Assembly (NCBI GenBank): GCA_903953985.1
Contig: CAJBLW010000298.1
Span: forward strand, 39,324 to 103,323
From: an uncultured Burkholderiales bacterium
GTDB taxonomy: Bacteria; Pseudomonadota; Gammaproteobacteria; Burkholderiales; Burkholderiaceae_C
Length of the DNA: 64,000 nucleotides
Direction of reading: 5' to 3'
Part shown: positions 1 to 8,769 of the stretch, piece after piece
How the letters are laid out: every line of letters begins with the position of its first letter
Numbering within the stretch: position 1 is the stretch's first letter
Program-made: the position numbers and the translations under genes
Notes under the pieces: model-generated
What the model saw: only the letters and a program-made list of their open reading frames with translations
Databases searched by the model: none
Told to the model about the DNA's origin: nothing

Positions 1-1
1 C

Positions 2-490
2 GATGCGCGCATCAATGCGTCTGCAGGGGGCATTCTCGCGCAAAGCCAGTCGGCCGCCCAAGATGCGCTGACCTCAGCCGAGTTGGCTTCCAGTGAAGCC
101 GATCGTGCGCAGTCGGTGGCCAGCCAGGGTGTGACTGACACGCATACCGTACTGCAATTGATTCAAACCAGCGGTAATCAAATCCTCGTGGATGCCGAAG
201 CAGTGCTGCAGCAAGTCATCGCCCGGTTGCTGGCCGTTGGTCTGCCCGACTCCTTGATCGGTGCGCACGGCATGCTGCTCAAGGTCAAGGCCGATGAATC
301 CGGCTATGAGCTGGTGAACACCGCAGCCCTGCCGCGCTTCTATGGATTCCATCTGTCCAGCGACGGCTCAGAATTGCTGCTCACCGAAGGGCGTGATACC
401 GATTTCATTGCCGCAAATTTCCTGACCTGGACGCTCGCCGAGGGGGTCAGCTTTGCCATCCATGACAACGCGCTGGAGATGCAACTGTGA
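2..490 (+). CDS. Phage tail protein, 3' part (cut by window edge)
   Basis: An open frame runs from the first bases of the window to a TGA at 488-490 with no internal stop, so the gene starts upstream of the window. About 162 residues are visible. The first 60 are Ala/Ser/Gln-rich (repeated A-S-A-E-A type segments), as in the helical shafts of tail fibres. The rest is a compact domain of no family I can name. The position just before RCC1-repeat proteins and the DUF1833/NlpC/TipJ genes puts it in a tail module. A virion structural role is inferred from context; the exact product is not recognised. The last 4 nt overlap the next start (GTGA). Confidence 0.6.
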   Translation, partial: DARINASAGGILAQSQSAAQDALTSAELASSEADRAQSVASQGVTDTHTVLQLIQTSGNQILVDAEAVLQQVIARLLAVGLPDSLIGAHGMLLKVKADESGYELVNTAALPRFYGFHLSSDGSELLLTEGRDTDFIAANFLTWTLAEGVSFAIHDNALEMQL

Positions 491-2157
491 ATCTCGATAT
501 CTCAGCGCTCGGTTATCGCTGGTGTGGCATCTACTCCCCGTATCTCAGTTACCGCGATGGTGATGTGGTGTTCAAGGAGGGTGGGGCCTGGGTGATCCGC
601 CACGGGCAGCCGCAGCCGTTTGCACTCGGTCAGCAAGACGCTGTGCTCAAAGGGCATTTGCTGACCGGTGGCGTGTCTGTGGGCGGCATCGGCAGCATGG
701 TGCTCCACGCCAATGGCGCGGATGGTGTGGAATTTCGTTTCATGGCCGACCGCAACGGCACGATTGCCACGGCCTTGATGAATACCGACCGCGCGGCTGC
801 GGACTATCACAGCTCGAACTACTTCATGGCCGCGGTCATGAACGACGGCTCGGTACGCGCGTGGGGGCGCTCTCTCTCCGGGCAGCAAGGGACCGGCAAT
901 ACCGGCGACATTGGCCGCACCTTTCCCGCGCGGGTGGCGTTCCCACCCGGCACGCCCCGCGTCGTGTCGGTGACCTGCTTGTGGGATGACACCTACTTTA
1001 TCGATGCCGAGGGTGGACTTTGGCACGCCGGGGGAAACAGCGGCTATGGCTCACCGACGGCGAGCGCCAATCCGGTACCCCGACGTGTCAATGGGGTCGG
1101 CCAATTGCCGGCCAACGCGGTGGTCAAACAGATGATCACTGGCCATGACTGGTATGGCTACCGCATGCTCGCATGCCTGGACGCACAAGGCCGGGTCTAT
1201 GTTTGGGGCGCCAACCAGCAGGGCAGCCTGGGCTTGGGCCACACCGCAGTGGTGACCACGCCGCAACTTGTGCCCTTCACTGCGGACACCCCGATCAAAG
1301 CGGTGTTCCTGTCAGGCGGTACCTATGCCGCCAGTTACCTGATCGACACTGCTGGCAAATTATGGGTTGCCGGCGAAGCCAATTCCTGTGGCTTCGGCAG
1401 CGACCAATACACCCACCGCCTCTGGATGCCTTGGGGCACAGAAAAGCGGGTCAAGAAAGTGTTCTGCTCCGAGTCCGATGCTCATTGGGTGGCGGGCAGT
1501 CAGTACTACCGCAGTTATGGCGTCATCCTCGAAGATGGCGCGCTTTTCCGTTGGGGCCATGACGAAGGTCAGACCTCTGGCATCTGGGGCACCGGGTACA
1601 CCGGCTCCATCTTCTCCGGCCATGCGCTGTTCCCGTACAAAGTACTCGATGGCGTGGCGGATGCTTACGCGGTGTCCGGTGGTTATGGGCGAACGCTCGT
1701 GCTGATGCAGGATGGCACCGTGCGCCATACAGGTTACGACGGATACAACCTGGGGGGTGGTAATGGCAATCGCACGCAGTGGACCACCGTCGGCGGCGAC
1801 TTTCTGACGCAAGTGACCAAGCTGCGCATGTACGGCAGCAGTTATGGCTCATCGGCCATGGCACTGCGAGCTGACGGCAAGGCGGTGGGCTGGGGCATGG
1901 GTGGTGCCGGTCAATGCGGCAACGGCTACGCCGATTCGGGCAACTCGCCCAACCGTTTCGTGCTGATAGACAGGCCGATTGTCGATTTCTCGCGCTCGGG
2001 CGTGATGGGCTGCGGCGAAGGTGGCGAATACCACTACGGTGCCTATCACTTCCTCACCCGCGATGGTCAGGTGATGTCGACCGGTTACGGCAGCTACGGC
2101 CAAACGGGTGACGACGACAGCGACCATCGCTTCGCGCCGTCACCGATCCTGTTCTGA
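487..2157 (+). CDS. RCC1-repeat protein of the phage tail module (copy 1)
   Basis: A 556-residue protein starting with GTG at 487 in a GTGA overlap with the upstream tail gene. After about 90 N-terminal residues it shows a series of RCC1-like blades, seen as recurring V-x-W-G, A-W-G-R and G-x-G motifs spaced 50-60 residues apart (for example around nt 860, 1,200, 1,550 and 1,890), consistent with a seven-bladed beta-propeller. RCC1 propellers mediate protein-protein or protein-surface binding. In a tail operon the likely role is a distal fibre or receptor-binding part, which is inference. No signal peptide or membrane segment is seen. The next gene encodes a paralogue of similar size and design. 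Confidence 0.75.
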   Translation: MNLDISALGYRWCGIYSPYLSYRDGDVVFKEGGAWVIRHGQPQPFALGQQDAVLKGHLLTGGVSVGGIGSMVLHANGADGVEFRFMADRNGTIATALMNTDRAAADYHSSNYFMAAVMNDGSVRAWGRSLSGQQGTGNTGDIGRTFPARVAFPPGTPRVVSVTCLWDDTYFIDAEGGLWHAGGNSGYGSPTASANPVPRRVNGVGQLPANAVVKQMITGHDWYGYRMLACLDAQGRVYVWGANQQGSLGLGHTAVVTTPQLVPFTADTPIKAVFLSGGTYAASYLIDTAGKLWVAGEANSCGFGSDQYTHRLWMPWGTEKRVKKVFCSESDAHWVAGSQYYRSYGVILEDGALFRWGHDEGQTSGIWGTGYTGSIFSGHALFPYKVLDGVADAYAVSGGYGRTLVLMQDGTVRHTGYDGYNLGGGNGNRTQWTTVGGDFLTQVTKLRMYGSSYGSSAMALRADGKAVGWGMGGAGQCGNGYADSGNSPNRFVLIDRPIVDFSRSGVMGCGEGGEYHYGAYHFLTRDGQVMSTGYGSYGQTGDDDSDHRFAPSPILF

Positions 2158-2189
2158 ATTCCGACCTTACATTTCTTCAAGGACTGTTC

Positions 2190-3836
2190 ATGGGAACCGT
2201 TTCTCTGGGCAAGATTGCCTTTACCTGGCGCGGTGCGTATGACGCCAATGCCACCTACGCCCGCCAAGATGTAGTCGGCCACAACGGCGATAGCTTTGTA
2301 TGCCGCACCGATGCGACCACGGGCGTGGCGCCGCACGCCAACTCCTCTGCCTGGGATCTGTTTGCGCAAGGCACCCAAGGGGTCTCGAGCCTGCCGGGGG
2401 AGGTCATCTACTTCGATGGCAACCAGCTGGTCGCCTTGCCCGTGGGCCAAGCCGGGCAGGTGCTTACCATGGGCGCACAGGGCGTACCGGTGTGGGCGAC
2501 ACCCGATGTGCGCTCCGGCACCAAGGCGCAGAAGTTGCCGGAGAACGCCAGTAACACACAGCCCAATAGCTACCGCCAGTTCGGCCTCATCATGACCGAT
2601 GGCAGCATCCGTGCCTGGGGACGCAACGCCAACTGGAAGCTGGGCGATGGCACCACCTATGCACGTTCCTACCCGGCGCGTACCGCGTTTCCGCCCGGGT
2701 TTCCGGGGGCGGCCAAGCTCTATTACAGCCAGGACACCAACGGCTACTGCATCGACAAGAACGGGCAGCTGTGGGGCTGGGGCTATAACGGTTATGGCCA
2801 ACTCGGTACAGGCAACACGACCAACCAGCCGGTGCCATACAACATGAGCGCCAATGCCAGCAACTCAATCGCCGGCAAAACCGTGATCCAGCTGGCACTG
2901 AACTGCGGCACTGAGGGTTACAACAGCACCTTGGTCCTGTGCAGCGATGGCACTGTGCATGCCTGCGGCTACAACGGTTATGGGCAGCTGGGCTTGGGCG
3001 ACACCACCCAGCGCAACAGCTTCGTGCAATTGCCGGTACTCGCCGGCATCACCCACGTTGCTGCCGGCAGGGAGCGTTACACCGCCCATTACGCCGTCAA
3101 GAACGATGGCACCCTGTACTCGTGGGGATACAACGGCAACGGGCAGTTGGGGGATGGCAGCAGCAATCAGGCCAACGTCGCCATGCCGCGTGCGGGTGGC
3201 AGTCTCGCTGGCAAAACCATCGTCAAGGTGTTCGGGGCTTATGTACATTCATTTGCTTTGGACAGTACCGGTGCCCTGCATGCTTGGGGCACCAACGACT
3301 ACGGTCAATTGGGAAACGGTAATCTTGCCAACCAGTTCACCCCGGTACAGGTGGCCACCAACGTGGCCGATGCTTACACCGGCAGTTACGACTATCCGCT
3401 CACCTACCTCAAGAAAACCGACAAGACCCTGTGGGCCTGCGGTGCCGGTGCGTACTGGGGCAACGCTAACGGCAGCAACAGCGGCAACTTTGTGCAAGTG
3501 CCGGTGGGCAATGCCGTAGTCAAAGCCGTGCATGGCGGCACCGGCTCCTACAACTATGGCGCTGCTTTATTGGAAAACGGCACCGTCTACGCCTGGGGTT
3601 ACAACGGCAACGGAGCACTCGGACTGGGCGACGCCACCAACCGCAGCAGCGTGGAACTGGTGCGCATTGCGCAGCGTCGCGTGGTTGATCTTTCGTCCTA
3701 TGGGTCCAGCTCCGAGCAAGGCCTGGTGTTTCTGCTCGACGATGGTCAGGTGCTGGCTAGCGGCTATGCCGGAGAGGCGCAGTTGCCCGAGGACGACAGC
3801 GAAACCAGCTACGTGCCTTACCCCGTCATCCTGTGA
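2190..3836 (+). CDS. RCC1-repeat protein of the phage tail module (copy 2)
   Basis: A 548-residue protein with ATG at 2190 and an AAGGA ribosome site about 7 nt upstream. The first 100 residues resemble a carbohydrate-binding/tail-attachment segment (aromatic-rich, W-R-G-A-Y). Residues 120-540 carry regular RCC1 blades with a nearly identical core, W-G-Y-N-G-x-G-x-L-G, repeated at least five times (near nt 2,780, 2,970, 3,130, 3,300 and 3,600). The blades are also close at DNA level, which suggests recent internal duplication. It follows copy 1 by 32 nt. The likely role is a tail fibre or receptor-binding propeller; the family call is firm, the role inferred from the tail operon. Confidence 0.75.
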   Translation: MGTVSLGKIAFTWRGAYDANATYARQDVVGHNGDSFVCRTDATTGVAPHANSSAWDLFAQGTQGVSSLPGEVIYFDGNQLVALPVGQAGQVLTMGAQGVPVWATPDVRSGTKAQKLPENASNTQPNSYRQFGLIMTDGSIRAWGRNANWKLGDGTTYARSYPARTAFPPGFPGAAKLYYSQDTNGYCIDKNGQLWGWGYNGYGQLGTGNTTNQPVPYNMSANASNSIAGKTVIQLALNCGTEGYNSTLVLCSDGTVHACGYNGYGQLGLGDTTQRNSFVQLPVLAGITHVAAGRERYTAHYAVKNDGTLYSWGYNGNGQLGDGSSNQANVAMPRAGGSLAGKTIVKVFGAYVHSFALDSTGALHAWGTNDYGQLGNGNLANQFTPVQVATNVADAYTGSYDYPLTYLKKTDKTLWACGAGAYWGNANGSNSGNFVQVPVGNAVVKAVHGGTGSYNYGAALLENGTVYAWGYNGNGALGLGDATNRSSVELVRIAQRRVVDLSSYGSSSEQGLVFLLDDGQVLASGYAGEAQLPEDDSETSYVPYPVIL

Positions 3837-3849
3837 GCGGTGATCTCTG

Positions 3850-4392
3850 ATGCCGAACGCTGCTTTATCTGAAGCCATCAAGGAGGCCTACGCCAGCGCC
3901 CCGTCGCAGCAGATCATCCTGCATACCCTGGAGTTGCGCCATCCGGCCTTTGTCGATGAGACAGGGCAGCTGGTTGCCATCCGCGTGGTACGCGACACCG
4001 GTGATCTGTGGGCTCGGCTGGAATCTCAAGCCCCGCTGCAAGCCGGCGAGCGCGTGCAATTCGTGGCCATGGGCTTTGAGCTAGATTTGCCGCCAGTGGA
4101 CACAATGCCTGTGCCAGAAATCACCGTCACCTTGGACAATGTTTCGCGCGAAATCGTGCGCTACCTGGATGCAGCCGCCGAGTCGCAGTCGGTGATCGAG
4201 GTGACTTACCGGCCGTACCTGTCCACCGATCTGGAAGGGCCACAGATGGATCCGCCCATCCACCTGGTGCTGACCGAGGTCGAAGCCGACATCTTCCGGG
4301 TGACAGGTCGGGCACGCATGCTGGACGTCGGCAACAAGGCCTTCCCCGGCATCAGCTACACCGCCAAAACCTTCCCGGGCCTGACGCGCTGA
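3850..4392 (+). CDS. DUF1833 family phage tail protein
   Basis: A 180-residue protein matching the DUF1833 family found between tape-measure/minor tail genes and NlpC/P60 tail peptidases in lambda-like and GTA-like tail modules. It has a beta-rich body with the family's typical pattern: an N-terminal helix, H-P-A-F in the first strand, and a D-N-V-S-R segment in the middle. It lies 13 nt after the second RCC1 gene. The following tail gene is at 5089; the interval between them is taken up by an antisense toxin-antitoxin pair, so the usual DUF1833-NlpC adjacency has been interrupted. Confidence 0.8.
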   Translation: MPNAALSEAIKEAYASAPSQQIILHTLELRHPAFVDETGQLVAIRVVRDTGDLWARLESQAPLQAGERVQFVAMGFELDLPPVDTMPVPEITVTLDNVSREIVRYLDAAAESQSVIEVTYRPYLSTDLEGPQMDPPIHLVLTEVEADIFRVTGRARMLDVGNKAFPGISYTAKTFPGLTR

Positions 4393-4419
4393 TAGGGAAG
4401 ATCGGCAAAGTCGCACTGC

Positions 4420-4740
4420 TTATCCGCGCGACCCGCGACTGCGCTTGAACGCACGCAGAGTTTGTGCAGAAAACATCTGGTTGCGTCCCACCACGTGGCT
4501 GGGGACGAGCTGGCCCGATTGCACATAGCGGCGCAGGGTCGGCACGGAGACTTCCAGATACTCGGCGGCCTCCCAGGCTGAGAACGGTTCCTGGTGCGTT
4601 TCGCCAAACACCTGATCGTGGGCGAAGTCGTCTTCCCGAAAGGCGTTACTGGCCAAGAGAGAAAAAAACCGAACCCGCTCGGTGCTCGGCATCCGCTTCA
4701 TCTCAGTGTAGAGGTCCTCGGCAGTGAGCGCATGGTTCAT
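4420..4740 (-). CDS. Antitoxin-like HTH protein paired with a RelE/ParE toxin
   Basis: A 106-residue protein translated from ATG at 4740, which overlaps the stop of the upstream toxin gene (ATGA). The N-terminal half is acidic and helical. Residues about 53-90 form an excisionase/MerR-type helix-turn-helix (S-A-W-E-A-A-E-Y-L-E-V-S, then T-L-R-R-Y). The order toxin then HTH antitoxin is that of HigBA-like systems. It likely binds and neutralises the toxin and represses the shared promoter around 5,061-5,090. A longer in-frame reading upstream to 4,968 exists, but it would lie across the toxin gene and lacks a ribosome site. Confidence 0.7.
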   Translation of the reverse strand: MNHALTAEDLYTEMKRMPSTERVRFFSLLASNAFREDDFAHDQVFGETHQEPFSAWEAAEYLEVSVPTLRRYVQSGQLVPSHVVGRNQMFSAQTLRAFKRSRGSRG

Positions 4741-5060
4741 GGTGTTTCTCCCGTTGGCTTCTCGTGTCGCAAATACTGTTTCAGTTCGTCGTAGAAGTTC
4801 TCGTGAACGCCGACTTGGTAGAAATCGATGATCAAAAACTCTATGGGCGCGTTCTTGACCGGTGGCCGGTAGGCCATCAGGTATTCCTGCCGGTTGAAGC
4901 GGAACTTGTGAACCCGGATGCCGGCCAAGTCGCCCACCTTGAGTTCGCCCACTTCCGGCGCCTCGCACACCACCTCCACCTCGTCCTCGATCGCCAGCCG
5001 CAAAGGTTTGTGCGCCTTCTTGACGTACTGGGCGAAGGGCCGTTTGAAGTTAGTCTGCAT
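4737..5060 (-). CDS. RelE/ParE-superfamily toxin
   Basis: A 107-residue basic protein with the compact RelE/ParE pattern: an N-terminal helix pair, a G-D-L-A-G-I-R-V-H-K-F strand, R-Q-E-Y-L-M-A-Y-R, then a C-terminal strand and helix. RelE-type toxins cleave mRNA at the ribosome; ParE types poison gyrase; the sequence alone does not decide. It is the first gene of a two-gene operon with an HTH antitoxin (4-nt overlap), transcribed against the surrounding tail genes. Such pairs inside phage late operons are typical morons: cargo expressed from the prophage independently of lytic genes. Confidence 0.7.
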   Translation of the reverse strand: MQTNFKRPFAQYVKKAHKPLRLAIEDEVEVVCEAPEVGELKVGDLAGIRVHKFRFNRQEYLMAYRPPVKNAPIEFLIIDFYQVGVHENFYDELKQYLRHEKPTGETP

Positions 5061-5088
5061 GCGTCGATATTAGTGAAATAGTGATTCC

Positions 5089-5529
5089 ATGTCAAATCAT
5101 ATTGGGATCAACACAAGTTCGTCCGTCCACTGGGCTACCCACTTCATCGGTCGGCCCTGGCACGCCGGTGCGCGTGGCCCGGATGCGTTTGACTGCTGGG
5201 GGCTTTTCCTTGCCATCCAGCGCGAGCACTTTGGCCGTGACTTGCCGGAAATCCCGGTGGACGCCAACGACCTGCGCACCGTGATGACCACCTTCCGCGA
5301 CCACCCCGAGCGACAACGCTGGGTGGCCGTGGTGCAACCCGCCGAAGGAGATGCCGTGCTGCTGCGCCAGTCCCGCCACCCGGTGCATGTCGGCGTGTGG
5401 CTCGCGGTCGACGGCGGTGGCGTGCTGCATGCCGTCAGGGACGCGGGCGTCGTGTACCAGAAATTGCCTGAACTGCTGCTGCACGGGTGGCGGGTCGAGG
5501 GCTATTACCGATTTGTGGAGAGCACGTGA
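5089..5529 (+). CDS. NlpC/P60 tail peptidase (lambda K-like)
   Basis: A 146-residue NlpC/P60 cysteine peptidase. The catalytic triad is visible: Cys36 in F-D-C-W-G, His100 in H-V-G-V-W and His114 in L-H-A. The family is associated with the tail tip and cuts peptidoglycan stem peptides during DNA entry or tail assembly. The ATG at 5089 leaves only 28 nt to the divergent toxin gene, so the two promoters or leaders touch. The stop overlaps the next gene's GTG (GTGA), indicating translational coupling to the tail tip protein. Confidence 0.85.
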   Translation: MSNHIGINTSSSVHWATHFIGRPWHAGARGPDAFDCWGLFLAIQREHFGRDLPEIPVDANDLRTVMTTFRDHPERQRWVAVVQPAEGDAVLLRQSRHPVHVGVWLAVDGGGVLHAVRDAGVVYQKLPELLLHGWRVEGYYRFVEST

Positions 5530-7838
5530 TTCACGCCGAGCAAAGTTCCGTTGTCCTGCTGCGCAACCCCTTCCAGCCCAGTCACCGCGAAGTGATGGTG
5601 GCCCACCCAAGTCAGACCATCCGCCAGTGGCTCGGTGCCCAGGGCATTGCCGAATTCGATCAGCCCACCGTTTGCATCAAGAACAGCGCCCCTGTGCTGC
5701 GTGCCGATTGGGCAGTCACGCCCATCGATGGCGTGGTGCTCTTCATCACCTTGCCGCAGGGCGGGGGCGGTGGCGGCGGCGGTGGGAAGAACCCGCTGCG
5801 CACGGTTTTGATGATCGCGGTGATGGTGGTCGCGACCGTCTATGGCGGCCCCTTGGGCGCCAGCCTTGGATTCAGCGGCAACCTGGCCACGGCCGTCGGT
5901 TCGGCCATCATCATGACGGCAGGTTCCGCCTTGGTCAGCGCGCTGGTGCCACTGCCTACGCCCAACATGCCATCCTTTGCGGGGTCGGGCGGGAGTCTGG
6001 CGCAGCCGTCGCCCACCTACAGCCTGCAAGGCCAGGGCAACTATGCGCGGCTGGCCCAACCCATCCCGGTCGTCTACGGTCGCCATCTGGTCTATCCGGA
6101 CTTGGCCGCCACGCCCTATGGCGAATACCAGGGGAATGAACAGTTCCTGCACCAACTGCACTGCATCGGCCTGGGTGAGTACGACATCGAGCAGATTCGC
6201 ATCGAGGACACGCCAATTGCCTCGTTCGAGGAAGTGACCTACCAGATCGTGCCACCCGGCAGTCCGGTCACGCTCTTCAACCCGGATGTGGTGACTGCCC
6301 CCGAGGTCGCCGGGCAGGAACTGCTGGCTGGCACCTGGACCGGGGGCTTTGCCATCAACCCTGCTGACAGTGAAGTCACACACATCGGCATCGACATCTT
6401 GCTGCCGCGTGGTTTGTATTACGCCAATGACGCCGGGGGCCTGGACAGCCGCAGTGCCAGCTGGAAGGTCGAAGCCCGGGCCATTGATGCCGAGGGCGAT
6501 CCACTGAACGACTGGTTCACGCTGGGCAGTGAGAGCCTGACCGCTGCCACCACCACGCCACAGCGGCGCACCTACCGTTATCCCGTTGCTGCAGGGCGAT
6601 ACGAAGTGCGTGCCACGCGGCTCGATGGCAAAGACACCAACTCACGTGCCGGTCACGAAGTGCGCTGGGGCGAGGCCCGGGGCTATCTGGCCGGCGGCGT
6701 CACTTTCCCTGACAACGTCACACTGCTCGCCATACGCATGCGCGCCACCGACAACCTGTCGCAGCGATCGAGTCGCTTGATCAACTGCATCGTCACGCGC
6801 AAGCTGCCCGTCTGGTCGGTGGACTCTGGCTGGTCTGCTCCTTTGCCCACGCGCTCAATCGCCTGGGCCTTTGCCGACATCCTGCGCGCCAGCTACGGCG
6901 CCAAGTTGCCCGATACGCGTATCGATCTGGCCTCCTTGGCGCAACTCGATCAGGTCTGGGCTGTACGGGGCGATCAGTTCGATGGCGTGTTCGACCAGCA
7001 GGTCACCGTCTGGGAGGCACTGACCCGGGTGGCCCGTTGTGGTCGGGCAGTGCCCTTTCTGCAAGGTGGCATCGTGCGTCTGGTGCGAGACGAAGCCCGG
7101 CTCTTGCCGGTGGCGCTCTTCAGCCCCCGCAACATCGTCAAGAACAGCCTCAAGATCCAGTACGTGATGCCGGGTGAGGAGACGGCGGACGCGGTGACGG
7201 TGGAGTTTTTCAGCAGCCGCACCTGGAAGCCTGATGAGGTGACGGTGAGCCTGCCGGGCTCCAGCAGCACCAATCCGGCCAAGCTGCGGCTCTTTGGCTG
7301 CACCACCGAAGCCCACGCAGTGCGCGAGGGGCTGTATCTGGCCGCCGCTAACCGTTATCGCCGGCGCATCATCACCTTTCGCACCGAGCTCGAAGGCTTG
7401 ATTCCGACCTATGGCGACCTGATCGCCATTGCCCATGACATGCCCAGTTGGGGCGCGGGCGGTGAGATTGTTGCCTGGGATGCCGACACCTACACCGCCA
7501 CACTGTCCGAACCTGTCAATTTCACAGAGGGGCAGCCGCATATACCGCACACACCACATGTAATGGCCCTGCGCCGACGCGATGGCGGGGTCAGCGGCCC
7601 ACATGCGGTGACACCAGGAAGTGATGCGCATCAGGTGCTCTTTACAGACCTGCCCGACATCCCCATTGAAACCGGCCTGTCGGCCGAGCGCACCCATTTC
7701 GCCTTTGGGGTGGCCGAGCAATGGAGCCTTCTGGCCCGGGTGATCGCGGTGCGCCCGCGTGGCGAGCAGGTGGAAGTCACCTGTGTGGCCGAGCACCCAG
7801 CAGTGCATAGCGCCGATAGCTGCGCCGCCCCAATCTGA
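5526..7838 (+). CDS. Tail tip / host-specificity protein (TipJ-like)
   Basis: A 770-residue protein. GTG at 5526 overlaps the preceding stop by 4 nt and is preferred over an in-frame ATG at 5487 inside the upstream gene. Residues 75-85 are a poly-Gly hinge followed by two hydrophobic segments (about 90-140), as in TipJ/GpJ proteins that insert in the membrane. The rest matches the phage-tail_3 (TipJ) architecture. The family forms the tail tip and contacts the host receptor. The order DUF1833, NlpC/P60, TipJ is diagnostic of lambda/GTA-type tails. It is shorter than lambda GpJ (about 1,130), having no C-terminal fibronectin-like extension; the RCC1 proteins may supply receptor binding instead (inference). 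Confidence 0.85.
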   Translation: MIHAEQSSVVLLRNPFQPSHREVMVAHPSQTIRQWLGAQGIAEFDQPTVCIKNSAPVLRADWAVTPIDGVVLFITLPQGGGGGGGGGKNPLRTVLMIAVMVVATVYGGPLGASLGFSGNLATAVGSAIIMTAGSALVSALVPLPTPNMPSFAGSGGSLAQPSPTYSLQGQGNYARLAQPIPVVYGRHLVYPDLAATPYGEYQGNEQFLHQLHCIGLGEYDIEQIRIEDTPIASFEEVTYQIVPPGSPVTLFNPDVVTAPEVAGQELLAGTWTGGFAINPADSEVTHIGIDILLPRGLYYANDAGGLDSRSASWKVEARAIDAEGDPLNDWFTLGSESLTAATTTPQRRTYRYPVAAGRYEVRATRLDGKDTNSRAGHEVRWGEARGYLAGGVTFPDNVTLLAIRMRATDNLSQRSSRLINCIVTRKLPVWSVDSGWSAPLPTRSIAWAFADILRASYGAKLPDTRIDLASLAQLDQVWAVRGDQFDGVFDQQVTVWEALTRVARCGRAVPFLQGGIVRLVRDEARLLPVALFSPRNIVKNSLKIQYVMPGEETADAVTVEFFSSRTWKPDEVTVSLPGSSSTNPAKLRLFGCTTEAHAVREGLYLAAANRYRRRIITFRTELEGLIPTYGDLIAIAHDMPSWGAGGEIVAWDADTYTATLSEPVNFTEGQPHIPHTPHVMALRRRDGGVSGPHAVTPGSDAHQVLFTDLPDIPIETGLSAERTHFAFGVAEQWSLLARVIAVRPRGEQVEVTCVAEHPAVHSADSCAAPI

Positions 7839-7849
7839 AAGGAAAGAAG

Positions 7850-8140
7850 ATGAACGAACCCCACCTGATGGATGGCATGGTGGTCATGCCCCATGACGAA
7901 TTTGAAACCCTGCTGGAGCGCGCCGCCGAGCGTGGGGCGCGTCACGCCTTGTCCGACGTCGGTCTGGATGGACCGGATGCCGCAAACGACATCCGCGAGC
8001 TCAGAAATCTTCTCGATGCCTTCAACGAGGCCAAGAAAACCGCTGGCCTCACGCTGGTCAAGATGCTGGTCACGGGTCTCGTGCTGGCCTTGCTCGCCGG
8101 CACCATCGTCAAAATCAAACTGTTCGGAGGCCCGCAATGA
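7850..8140 (+). CDS. Small membrane protein of the lysis region (DUF6127-like)
   Basis: A 96-residue protein with an AGGAAAG ribosome site before ATG 7850. Residues 1-62 are acidic and helical, including R-N-L-L-D-A-F-N-E-A. Residues 66-88 form one clear transmembrane segment, followed by a short basic C-terminus. Proteins of this type lie directly before 3TM holins in GTA-like and Burkholderia-type prophages. The function is unproven; it may assist the holin. Its stop overlaps the holin start (ATGA). Confidence 0.65.
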   Translation: MNEPHLMDGMVVMPHDEFETLLERAAERGARHALSDVGLDGPDAANDIRELRNLLDAFNEAKKTAGLTLVKMLVTGLVLALLAGTIVKIKLFGGPQ

Positions 8141-8565
8141 GCCCGATCTTCACCACCTTGGCCCCCGGCATATTCGAAGCCGGCGCCAAACTGATCGACC
8201 GCCTGATTCCCGATCCGGCCCAGCGCGAGCAGGCCAAACTCGCTTTGTTCCAGGCCGAGGGGCAGCAAGCCCTGCAGGAAATGCAGGTGAGCCTCTCGGC
8301 CATCCTGGCGGAAGCCAACTCAGCTGACCCGTGGACCAGCCGGGCCCGCCCGACCTTCCTGTACGTGATCTACGGCGTGATCCTGCTGTCGGTGGTCGGC
8401 AGCATCATCGGCATCTGGTGGCCCGCTGAGGTGTTTCAGGCAGCTGAGAACCTGTCCAGGCTGCTCAACGCGGTGCCCGAGAGCTTGTGGTGGCTCTTCG
8501 GTGCCGGCTACCTTGGCTACACCGGCGCACGCAGTTTCGACAAGTGGCGCGGTGTGCCCAGGTAG
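8137..8565 (+). CDS. 3TM-type holin
   Basis: A 142-residue protein with a GGAGG ribosome site 6 nt before ATG 8137. An amphipathic helical N-terminus (residues 10-60) leads to the family signature D-P-W-T-S-R-A-R-P-T (64-73), transmembrane segments at about 73-95 and 115-131, and a C-terminal basic tail. This is the GTA_holin_3TM pattern. Holins open the inner membrane at the end of the lytic cycle. No endolysin follows; the gene is closed by a terminator at 8614-8667. Confidence 0.85.
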   Translation: MSPIFTTLAPGIFEAGAKLIDRLIPDPAQREQAKLALFQAEGQQALQEMQVSLSAILAEANSADPWTSRARPTFLYVIYGVILLSVVGSIIGIWWPAEVFQAAENLSRLLNAVPESLWWLFGAGYLGYTGARSFDKWRGVPR

Positions 8566-8613
8566 GCATATTGACAGGCGATTGATCGCCAGCGCCTGCA
8601 AACGTAAATCATT

Positions 8614-8667
8614 GACCCCGTCTTCATCCGCTTCCCTTATGGGTGGCCGGTGAAGGCGGGGTCTTTT
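8614..8667 (+). terminator. Rho-independent terminator ending the prophage late operon
   Basis: Arms at 8614-8626 and 8651-8663 are 13 nt each and complementary except for one position, with a 24-nt loop and a TTTT tail (8664-8667). It follows the holin stop by 48 nt and has nothing coding inside it. Confidence 0.75.
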
Positions 8668-8769
8668 GTCGTTTGTGGGCCAGAAATCTGCACAACACCC
8701 GCCAGATGGCCTTGGCTTTGTTCGCGAACAGCGCCTTCATGGAGGCATGTTCACCTTGCCTCAAGCCCC

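Noticed and set aside
1360..1812. Long reading frames antisense to the RCC1 genes
   Set aside because: GC-rich repeats leave the complementary strand open; no ribosome sites, Pro/Arg/His-rich products, and strong protein signatures on the + strand.
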